This document shows positions 1 to 4,524 of a DNA stretch of 5,099 bases, piece after piece; the first letter of the stretch is position 1, and every line of letters begins with the position of its first letter. The notes below the pieces were generated by a model. It was not told the origin of the DNA. It ran no database searches and saw nothing but the letters and a program-made list of their open reading frames with translations. The position numbers were made by a program, and so were the translations under genes. The stretch spans positions 1-5,099 of the forward strand of contig JAGNMH010000472.1 in assembly GCA_017991275.1 (NCBI GenBank), read 5' to 3'. The DNA comes from Acidobacteriota bacterium (GTDB taxonomy: Bacteria > Acidobacteriota > Blastocatellia > RBC074).

Positions 1-1
1 G

Positions 2-328
2 TCACCGGACGGTACGCGGATCGTGGGCACACTTGCCGCTGAAAGTGAGCGATTGCCTGGTTTGGTTGTTTTCGACCTGGCGTCGGGAACTTATGAGCGA
101 ATTACCAACGAAGGCGATTCAGCCTTATGGCTGCAGGATAACCGTCGGCTGATTTATTACTTCAATTTCAAAATTTACCTGGTGGATACCCAAACCAAAA
201 AGCCTGCTGTGTTGCATTCCCTGCCGAATATGACCACGGAAGACCCCGCTCTTTCCCGGGATAACAAATGGCTGTTTTATTCGGCTGCCTCGGTGGAAGA
301 AGACCAGATGATGATTTCCCTGAAATGA
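2..328 (+). CDS. C-terminal part of a PD40/TolB-like beta-propeller protein (5' end outside window)
   Basis: The frame is open from the window edge, so the true start lies upstream and only the last 108 residues are seen. The visible part opens with SPDGTRIV and later has LSRDNKWLFYSA. Both are the S-x-D-G/N-x-x-I/L strand-turn signature of PD40 (WD40-like, TolB-type) propeller blades. A third, weaker blade lies between them (WLQDNRRLIYY, then KIYLVD). The protein ends shortly after the last blade (MMISLK), as expected when the propeller is the C-terminal domain. In Acidobacteria such propellers often follow a serine/threonine kinase or a transcriptional-regulator domain, but nothing here shows the N-terminal partner. 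It converges on the hlyD-like gene with 27 bases between the stops, and I see no clear terminator in that gap. A role in the peptide system is not supported; it is probably just the neighbour. Confidence 0.75.
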   Translation, partial: SPDGTRIVGTLAAESERLPGLVVFDLASGTYERITNEGDSALWLQDNRRLIYYFNFKIYLVDTQTKKPAVLHSLPNMTTEDPALSRDNKWLFYSAASVEEDQMMISLK

Positions 329-355
329 ATTGCGGCTGCTGGCGATGAGCCTTGT

Positions 356-1588
356 TCAGGGCACATCAGCCAGATTTTCTCGCAGTTGTCGGATTGGTTC
401 GAAAACGTAACTTATCAGCGTCCGTTTGCCGACCACGATTTCAGCCGTGCCGGTCATCCCGGCGTTCAGGCTTCGCTGCTGACCTTTGACGGCAATTTCT
501 TTTTCAGTCATTTCAACGCGCGCCGTGAAGTTTGCCGAACCTTCTCCTTTGGCGGGACTCAGCCAAACCAGTCGCCCGTGCTTCGCCCCGAAGCGTTGAT
601 AGGGGAAAGCGTCGTATTTCAGCTTCACGCCTTGATCCAGTTTTAATTTGCCTACGCCGGATTCCGGCACGGTCAGTTCGGCAACCAGTTGATTGCCGCC
701 GCACGCCAGTTCGGCAACGGTTTCGCCTTCGCCGACCATCGCGCCCTTGTCGCGCACTTTCAGCTTCAAAATTACTCCCGAACAGGAGGCGAGCAGCCGC
801 ACCTGATTGCCATCAATGTTGCTCAAGCCGGATTTCAAGGCTTCGGCGCGAATTTCTCCGGTTTTGTTTTTCTCTTTCAGCTCGCGCTCAAATTCCTTGA
901 ATTCGGTTTGCCGGGTTGCGCCGGAAAGTTTCAGCTTTTCAATTTCGGCGCGCGCGTCGCTTTGTTCCGTCACCAATCGTTCAACTTCTGAAGCCAGTTC
1001 GCTGACTTCAATCAGCTTGGCGGTCAGTTGAGCCTGGCTGGCGATGCCTTCGCGGAAGAGTTTGTCATAGCTGTCTTTCATACGTTCGGTCAGCGTCAGT
1101 TGTTGGCGTTTGTGAGCAATCAAGCTGTCCAGGTGGCGAACGCGGCTTTCCAATTTGCGGGCTTCCTGATCGTCTGTCAGTTGCACCGATTCCAGCTTGC
1201 GTCTGGCGTTCAGATAGCTGTCGCCGGAACCGGCCAGTTGCGTTTCGATGGTTTGCAGTTCGGCGGTTTGATTGGCGGCAGAATCCGAGCGCAACGTGAC
1301 TAGCAAATCGCCTTGAGCGACCGCCTGACCTTCTATGACCAGCAGTTCCGTGACCACACCGCCGCGAATCGCCTTGACCGGATCGGCTCCGCGCACAGGC
1401 GTCAACACGAATTGCGCCGTGACTTTTTCAGGCATCGAAATGGCGATGGAAGCAATGGTTCCCAATGCAAACACCGCCAGCAGCGCCCACGCCAATCCGC
1501 GCGCGGCCCAATGTGGAGGAGCCAAATCAAGAAAGCTGGTTTTAGCATCAACGGGTAACGGGGCGGTGTTGGCGAATCTGGTAGCCAT
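356..1588 (-). CDS. HlyD-family membrane fusion (periplasmic adaptor) protein
   Basis: This is the adaptor that would link an inner-membrane peptide exporter to an outer-membrane channel. In the 410 residues I see a short cytoplasmic tail (1-30) and a single membrane anchor at about 31-51 (GLAWALLAVFALGTIASIAI). The first half of a lipoyl-like hairpin follows at about 71-99 (AIRGGVVTELLVIEGQAVAQGD). A long charged coiled-coil hairpin spans about 105-260, then the second lipoyl half (LASCSGVILKLKVRDKGAMV, 266-285). A beta-barrel domain covers about 300-345, and the tail AGMTGTAEIVVGKRTLISYV is typical of HlyD proteins. Length and order fit the family. The ATG at 1588 has GGAG seven bases upstream. 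It lies 106 bases after precursor 1 with no copy of the shared promoter-like site in between, so read-through from precursor 1 is likely, possibly damped by the stem-loop at 1622-1649. Which ABC transporter it serves is inferred from the divergent gene at 4521. Confidence 0.9.
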   Translation of the reverse strand: MATRFANTAPLPVDAKTSFLDLAPPHWAARGLAWALLAVFALGTIASIAISMPEKVTAQFVLTPVRGADPVKAIRGGVVTELLVIEGQAVAQGDLLVTLRSDSAANQTAELQTIETQLAGSGDSYLNARRKLESVQLTDDQEARKLESRVRHLDSLIAHKRQQLTLTERMKDSYDKLFREGIASQAQLTAKLIEVSELASEVERLVTEQSDARAEIEKLKLSGATRQTEFKEFERELKEKNKTGEIRAEALKSGLSNIDGNQVRLLASCSGVILKLKVRDKGAMVGEGETVAELACGGNQLVAELTVPESGVGKLKLDQGVKLKYDAFPYQRFGAKHGRLVWLSPAKGEGSANFTARVEMTEKEIAVKGQQRSLNAGMTGTAEIVVGKRTLISYVFEPIRQLRENLADVP

Positions 1589-1621
1589 AAATCTTCTCCG
1601 GACGGGTGAATTGAAATAGCA

Positions 1622-1649
1622 GGCGCGGCGACGATTTAGTCACCGCGCC
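1622..1649 (-). terminator. Stem-loop between precursor 1 and the HlyD gene (weak terminator or attenuator)
   Basis: In the minus-strand transcript, 11 bases at 1649-1639 pair with 1632-1622 around a 6-base loop. The pairing includes one G-U wobble; on the plus strand that pair would be a C-A mismatch, so the hairpin favours minus-strand RNA. The stem is strongly G+C-rich. It is not followed by a run of U, so it is not a textbook intrinsic terminator. It sits 46 bases after the precursor 1 stop and 33 bases before the hlyD start. A role in lowering hlyD expression relative to the precursor, or in protecting the precursor mRNA 3' end, is inference. Confidence 0.4.
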
Positions 1650-1694
1650 CGGTTAGCAATTCGATTTACGAACGTTGAATCTTAAAATTCGGCT

Positions 1695-2084
1695 TTAGCT
1701 AATGTCGTGGTAGCTGACCTTGCCTGCGCCACCGCCTCCACCCCCGGCATGTGTTGATGTATGAGCGGCGACTTCGCGGACTTTCTGCACTGCTCCGCCC
1801 GCGATTTCCTCACTTTGCTCATCGCTGACCGACAAATCGTCAATTGTTTCGGTCGCCGCGTCGTTGGCTTCGCTGTCTTCGCTCACCGTTTCGTTGTGAT
1901 TAAAGTTCGCAGTGCTGGCCGTGATTTTGATTGCGCGCGAATCGTTGCTGGATGGGCCGCCTTTGATCTCCTCCGCGTTCAGAGCTTCCAGATCCGCGAT
2001 TGGCGAAGTCTGGTTGCTCTGGGCATTTTGCGTTTCCAGGTTTTCATTGTCGGCTAACTGCTTGGTCGTTGTTTGTTCTTTCAT
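1695..2084 (-). CDS. Precursor peptide 1: double-glycine leader, NHNET segment, second GG site and glycine-rich tail
   Basis: This is a 129-residue small acidic protein with no recognised enzyme fold. A leader (1-43) ends in IADLEALNAEEIKGG, with I-4, A-7, L-12 and I-15 placed as in substrates of C39 peptidase exporters. Next comes a segment with FNHNETVSED (61-70), then a second leader-like stretch IDDLSVSDEQSEEIAGG ending at 96-97. The last 32 residues (98-129) start AVQKVREVAAHTSTHA, contain six glycines in a row and end KVSYHDIS. Cleavage at both GG sites would release a 54-residue and a 32-residue peptide; this is inference. I chose the ATG at 2084 because AAGGAG (2097-2092) lies seven bases upstream; the longer frame to 2144 would start at TTG and has no ribosome site that I see. 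The shared promoter-like site lies 56 bases upstream. The function of the product is unknown. Confidence 0.8.
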   Translation of the reverse strand: MKEQTTTKQLADNENLETQNAQSNQTSPIADLEALNAEEIKGGPSSNDSRAIKITASTANFNHNETVSEDSEANDAATETIDDLSVSDEQSEEIAGGAVQKVREVAAHTSTHAGGGGGGAGKVSYHDIS

Positions 2085-2091
2085 TACAAAG

Positions 2092-2097
2092 CTCCTT
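2092..2097 (-). promoter_or_regulatory. Ribosome binding site of precursor 1
   Basis: AAGGAG on the minus strand, seven bases before the ATG at 2084. It decides the start over an in-frame TTG at 2144. The other two precursors have near-identical sites (AAAGGAG and AAGGAG, spacing 6). Confidence 0.75.
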
Positions 2098-2140
2098 GTC
2101 TGTGAAAACTCAGTTTGTTTCGTCGAGCGCCAAAACGTGC

Positions 2141-2178
2141 TCAATGGTTAAGGCGGAAAAATCGGTTGAAAACTATCA
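2141..2178 (-). promoter_or_regulatory. Copy A of a conserved bipartite promoter-like site, upstream of precursor 1
   Basis: Read on the minus strand it is TGATAGTTTTC (2178-2168), 12 bases, CGCCTTAA (2155-2148), 4 bases, TGA (2143-2141). Both blocks and both spacings are identical to the copies at 3443-3480 and 3503-3540, while the intervening bases differ. It points toward precursor 1, with 56 bases between its end and the ATG. The block spacing (17 bases from TGATAG to CGCC) suits -35 and -10 elements of an alternative sigma factor, or a regulator half-site next to a promoter. I cannot tell which. Confidence 0.65.
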
Positions 2179-2226
2179 GCGCCAGAAAAATTTTGTCGAA
2201 TATTTCTGTCAGCCTTCAACAGGGCA

Positions 2227-2382
2227 CAGCAATTCTCAGTTTGGCGATAACCGGGGGGCATACCGTAGGTTGTCCAACCTGCGGAATCTGACTTTTGTGT
2301 GATTTCGGTGGCCCGGAAGCCATTTCCAGCCACGTCCCCGCAGGTTGGACAACCTACGGTACAGTCAAACTGAGAATTGCTG
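2227..2382. repeat. Nested long inverted repeat (BIME/MITE-like intergenic element)
   Basis: There are two perfect arm pairs: 17 bases at 2227-2243 with 2366-2382, and 24 bases at 2261-2284 with 2338-2361. A 53-base centre at 2285-2337 lies between them and contains a small GTGGC/GCCAC stem. Each 24-base arm carries its own small palindrome (AGGTTG, two bases, CAACCT). Two palindromic units in opposite orientation are the layout of a bacterial interspersed mosaic element made of two REP-like sequences, though a non-autonomous insertion is also possible. It lies just after the precursor 2 stop (2392) and before the precursor 1 promoter site, so it could also end the precursor 2 transcript. I see no clean target duplication and no transposase. 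Confidence 0.7.
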
Positions 2383-2391
2383 AACCGGGCA

Positions 2392-3102
2392 TCAATTTTG
2401 ATTCAAGTACAAGATAGGGCTTGATTTATCTATAGTCTTCCCACGCCTGTCTTTGTCTTCGCGCGTGACGATCACATCAGAGCTGGCCGTGCCCGCCGCC
2501 ACCGCTTCGGCAAAATCGTCAGGAGGTTGCAAATCGGCCAGCACAAGATTGGCCAGCCCCATGGTCTTGGCTTCGTCATCACTGTTAATGGTTTCGTTGT
2601 GGTTTAGCATCATTCCGCCGAGCGGCCCGCCTTTGACCTGTTCATCATCTTCAACAGCAAGATCGTCGAGCGATTCGGCTTTGTCTTCCTCATCTTCATC
2701 TTCGGCAGTGGTCTCGTTGTGGTTCAGTTGGAAACCGCTGACTGGCCCGCCTTTGACCTGTTCATCATCTTCAACGGCAAGATCGTCGAGCGATTCGGCT
2801 TTGTCTTCCTCATCTTCATCTTCGGCAGTGGTCTCATTGTGGTTAAGCATGAAGCCGCCGACTGGCCCGCCTTTGACCTGTTCATCATCTTCAACGGCAA
2901 GATCGTCGAGCGATTCGGCTTTGTCTTCCTCATCTTCATCTTCGGCAGTGGTCTCATTGTGGTTAAACTGAACTCCGCTGAGCGGCCCGCCTTTGACCTG
3001 TTCCGCCTGCTCATCGTTGACGGTTAATTCATTCAATGCAACGGTTTCGCTTTCCTCTGTTTCCTGGAAATCCTCAGTTTTTTCGATTTCTTGTTGGTTC
3101 AT
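2392..3102 (-). CDS. Precursor peptide 2: multi-core polyprotein with 40-residue repeats ending in KGG
   Basis: This is a 236-residue, strongly acidic protein with no known enzyme fold. A leader (1-39) ends LNELTVNDEQAEQVKGG. Three 40-residue units (40-79, 80-119, 120-159) and a fourth partial unit from 160 follow. Each full unit reads P-[LV]-[SG]-G-three variable residues-NHNETT, an acidic run, then SLDDLAVEDDEQVKGG. GG pairs therefore fall at 38-39, 78-79, 118-119 and 158-159, each preceded by V-4, plus L-12 and L-15 in the internal copies. The last unit keeps NHNET (167-171), then diverges. It contains LADLQPPDDFAEAVAAG (188-204), a degenerate site with AG instead of GG, and a basic tail. 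The protein looks like a polyprotein that a double-glycine peptidase would cut into several near-identical peptides; this is inference. The ATG at 3102 has AAAGGAG six bases upstream. Transcription may continue from precursor 3, 88 bases upstream. Confidence 0.85.
   Translation of the reverse strand: MNQQEIEKTEDFQETEESETVALNELTVNDEQAEQVKGGPLSGVQFNHNETTAEDEDEEDKAESLDDLAVEDDEQVKGGPVGGFMLNHNETTAEDEDEEDKAESLDDLAVEDDEQVKGGPVSGFQLNHNETTAEDEDEEDKAESLDDLAVEDDEQVKGGPLGGMMLNHNETINSDDEAKTMGLANLVLADLQPPDDFAEAVAAGTASSDVIVTREDKDRRGKTIDKSSPILYLNQN
2590..2985 (-). repeat. Three tandem 120-bp repeats plus a partial fourth, in frame within precursor 2
   Basis: The full units cover 2985-2866, 2865-2746 and 2745-2626; the partial fourth covers 2625-2590. 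Over the acidic spacer plus NHNET codons, two units are identical to each other and the third differs at only two bases. The stretch coding the residues just before NHNET differs at many positions between units. The period keeps the reading frame, so the copy number can change without breaking the gene. Confidence 0.95.
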
Positions 3103-3108
3103 GCTTAT

Positions 3109-3115
3109 CTCCTTT
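3109..3115 (-). promoter_or_regulatory. Ribosome binding site of precursor 2
   Basis: AAAGGAG on the minus strand, six bases before the ATG at 3102. It is followed by ATAAGC, much like the ATAAAG that follows the precursor 3 site. Confidence 0.75.
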
Positions 3116-3190
3116 GGAATTGAATCGGGTTGAAAATCAGAATGCCGGAGCGCGCTTTCCAGGCTTTCTTTTTTTGCTGGCAGTGGTTCC

Positions 3191-3394
3191 TTAGCGCCAG
3201 ATGACGAAATCCGAGCTGGTCACAGTTCCGTCGCCATTCGCATCGCCACGGGTGCTGCTGCCGCCGGTTGAGGTCTGTCTGGCCAACAGGATGTGTTCGC
3301 GTGTTTGTCCGCCGTTGATTTCCTCAGCGTTGTTGGGTTCCAGATCGGCGATCTCGTTGTTTAGGCTGATGTTTTCGGTTTGCTGATTGTTCAT
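3191..3394 (-). CDS. Precursor peptide 3: double-glycine leader and a core ending in a dockerin-type calcium-binding loop
   Basis: This is a 67-residue protein. Its leader (1-29) ends IADLEPNNAEEINGG, almost the same as the precursor 1 leader and with I-4, A-7, L-12 and I-15. The predicted released part (30-67) begins QTREHILLARQTSTGGSSTRG. It ends with GDANGDGTVTSSDFVIWR, which holds a complete 12-residue EF-hand/dockerin loop: D51, N53, D55, G56, T57, V58 and D62. Type I dockerins have two such loops with helices; here there is only one, right at the C-terminus. Calcium binding is likely from the motif, but the role is unknown. I chose the ATG at 3394; the longer frame begins with a TTG at 3409 whose next codons are the ribosome site itself. 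A copy of the shared promoter-like site lies 48 bases upstream. It is the first gene of the minus-strand block. Confidence 0.8.
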   Translation of the reverse strand: MNNQQTENISLNNEIADLEPNNAEEINGGQTREHILLARQTSTGGSSTRGDANGDGTVTSSDFVIWR

Positions 3395-3400
3395 CTTTAT

Positions 3401-3406
3401 CTCCTT
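3401..3406 (-). promoter_or_regulatory. Ribosome binding site of precursor 3
   Basis: AAGGAG on the minus strand, six bases before the ATG at 3394. The upstream in-frame TTG at 3409 immediately precedes this site, so that TTG cannot use it. This fixes the start at 3394. Confidence 0.75.
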
Positions 3407-3442
3407 CAAAAATTGATTTCACGGTTGAGCGCCTGATTGCGC

Positions 3443-3480
3443 TCACCTGTTAAGGCGTAAGGAAGGAGCGAAAACTATCA
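3443..3480 (-). promoter_or_regulatory. Copy B of the bipartite promoter-like site, upstream of precursor 3
   Basis: On the minus strand: TGATAGTTTTC (3480-3470), 12 bases, CGCCTTAA (3457-3450), 4 bases, TGA (3445-3443). The spacing is identical to copies A and C. It points at precursor 3, with 48 bases to its ATG. Upstream of it, the minus strand reads TTATTTCGGA, similar to the T-run and CGA that precede copy C. Confidence 0.7.
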
Positions 3481-3514
3481 TCCGAAATAATTTTTTTTTC
3501 GATGATAGTTTTCG
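3469..3514. repeat. 14-bp perfect inverted repeat at the centre of the divergent promoter region
   Basis: Bases 3469-3482 pair perfectly with 3501-3514 across an 18-base A/T-rich centre that includes nine T in a row. It arises because copies B and C of the promoter-like site are placed back to back. Including the outer TTAAGGCG/CGCCTTAA blocks, the symmetry extends over 3450-3533 (26 of 33 positions by my count). Its likely meaning is two divergent promoters sharing one regulator or sigma factor, rather than an RNA hairpin; this is inference. Confidence 0.75.
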
Positions 3515-3540
3515 TCGCCTCTATCCGCCTTAATCAATGA
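3503..3540 (+). promoter_or_regulatory. Copy C of the bipartite promoter-like site, upstream of the PpiC-like gene
   Basis: On the plus strand: TGATAGTTTTC (3503-3513), 12 bases, CGCCTTAA (3526-3533), 4 bases, TGA (3538-3540). It points at the gene starting at 3568, with 27 bases between. It is the only copy on the plus strand and ties the maturation/export block to the precursor block. Confidence 0.7.
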
Positions 3541-3567
3541 AATAAGCAGATTAAAGGAGACAAGCCC

Positions 3568-4524
3568 GTGTTTACCGTCAACGAAACGACATTTGGTTGG
3601 GAAGAAATCATTGCCGCCGCCGAAGTCTGGGGCGATTGGCAGAGGTTTTTTGATCGTACCAAACGGATGCTGGCTTGTCTGAAATTCGCCACGGAAACCG
3701 GACAACTTCCCAGCAACCAGGAAGTCCGAGACGCGCTTACTTCGTTCAGATACGCACACAATTTGATTAGCGGCGAAGAAACCCAAGCCTGGTTGAATCG
3801 CTGGGAACTGACACTGGAAGAATTGACGAATTACCTGCGCGGACAATTGCTGATTGAGCGATGGGCAAACAAATTGGAAAAGATCACCGCCGATCATTCA
3901 ATTAGCGGCGAAGCCGTCACCGCAATTATCAAAAAGCACACAATTTGCGCAGACCTGCTGGGTCAGTGGGCGATTGAGTTGGCCGGGCGTTCGGCGGTTG
4001 CCGCCTCGTCTGGCTTGTTCGATGCGGGTGATAGTTCAGAGCGTACGGCACCACGCGAACTGATTGCCCGCATCGAAGCTGAATTTTTAGGAGCGCGTGA
4101 ACAGGCAATCACTCCGCAAAAACTGCAAGCCAGAATTGCCGACCACCGATTGGATTGGGTGCGTTTCGATTGCCGCTATCTTTGGTTTACGGAAGAGCGT
4201 GTGGCGCGCGAAGCCGTCTGGTGTATTACCGAAGACGGTCTGACGATGGATGAAGTCGCAAAAGAATCAGGCAGCGAAGCCCGGCAATGGAGCTTTTACC
4301 TGGACGAAATTGACGCAAACGTGCGCGCGCACTTTCTGGCTGCTCGGCAGGGCGATTGGCTGGGGCCGCTGAAGTATCGCGAAGGCTTTCCGATCTTTTC
4401 CATCTTGGAAAAGAGGATGCCGTCCGGCGACGACCCGCTGATTCGACAACGCGCTGAAAAAGCAATTGTCGCCAATATGATGGAACAGGCGATAAATGAA
4501 CGAGTGAAGTGGGGGATGCAATGA
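3568..4524 (+). CDS. PpiC/SurA-like putative peptide maturation protein (degenerate peptidyl-prolyl isomerase)
   Basis: The 318 residues resemble SurA/PpiC foldases and, in my judgement, the PpiC-related family found beside peptide maturation systems. A SurA-N-like helical region covers about 45-100 (LPSNQEVRDAL, then ETQAWLNRWELTLEELTNYL and RGQLLIERW). A linker rich in small residues lies at about 135-160. A parvulin-like part covers about 195-285 and ends GDWLGPLKYREGFPIFSILEKR, followed by DDPLIRQRAEK and ERVKW. Where active parvulins have A-R-H-I-L, this protein has C-R-Y-L-W (202-206), so the first catalytic histidine seems lost. There is no signal peptide or membrane segment, so it should act in the cytoplasm, unlike SurA itself. 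It starts with GTG, with AAAGGAG (3553-3559) eight bases upstream. Its stop overlaps the next start (ATGA), implying coupled translation with the exporter. A chaperone or scaffold role toward the precursors is inference. Confidence 0.75.
   Translation: MFTVNETTFGWEEIIAAAEVWGDWQRFFDRTKRMLACLKFATETGQLPSNQEVRDALTSFRYAHNLISGEETQAWLNRWELTLEELTNYLRGQLLIERWANKLEKITADHSISGEAVTAIIKKHTICADLLGQWAIELAGRSAVAASSGLFDAGDSSERTAPRELIARIEAEFLGAREQAITPQKLQARIADHRLDWVRFDCRYLWFTEERVAREAVWCITEDGLTMDEVAKESGSEARQWSFYLDEIDANVRAHFLAARQGDWLGPLKYREGFPIFSILEKRMPSGDDPLIRQRAEKAIVANMMEQAINERVKWGMQ

Noticed and set aside
329..355. Terminator between the two converging genes
   Set aside because: No convincing hairpin with a T-run in the 27-base gap.
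2085..2144. N-terminal extension of precursor 1 (20 residues) from a TTG
   Set aside because: The ATG at 2084 has AAGGAG at ideal spacing, and the extension would run from just after the promoter-like site through that ribosome site.
2148..2333. Minus-strand 61-residue open frame
   Set aside because: It lies over the inverted repeat and ends inside the promoter-like site, and I see no ribosome site or family resemblance.
2222..2391. GGGCA at 2222-2226 and 2387-2391 as a target-site duplication around the inverted repeat
   Set aside because: The right copy is four bases away from the end of the symmetry, and a 5-base match is easily chance.
2453..2971. Plus-strand serine-rich open frame of 172 residues across the repeats
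   Set aside because: It is a shadow of the 120-bp repeats in precursor 2. The sense strand has the ribosome site, promoter context and leader motifs.
2626..2985. Tandem repeats as a CRISPR array
   Set aside because: The units are 120 bp, in frame and contiguous, with no short repeat/unique spacer alternation. They code for precursor 2.
3478..3897. Minus-strand 139-residue open frame overlapping the start of the PpiC-like gene
   Set aside because: It ends inside the divergent promoter region and is antisense to a supported gene.
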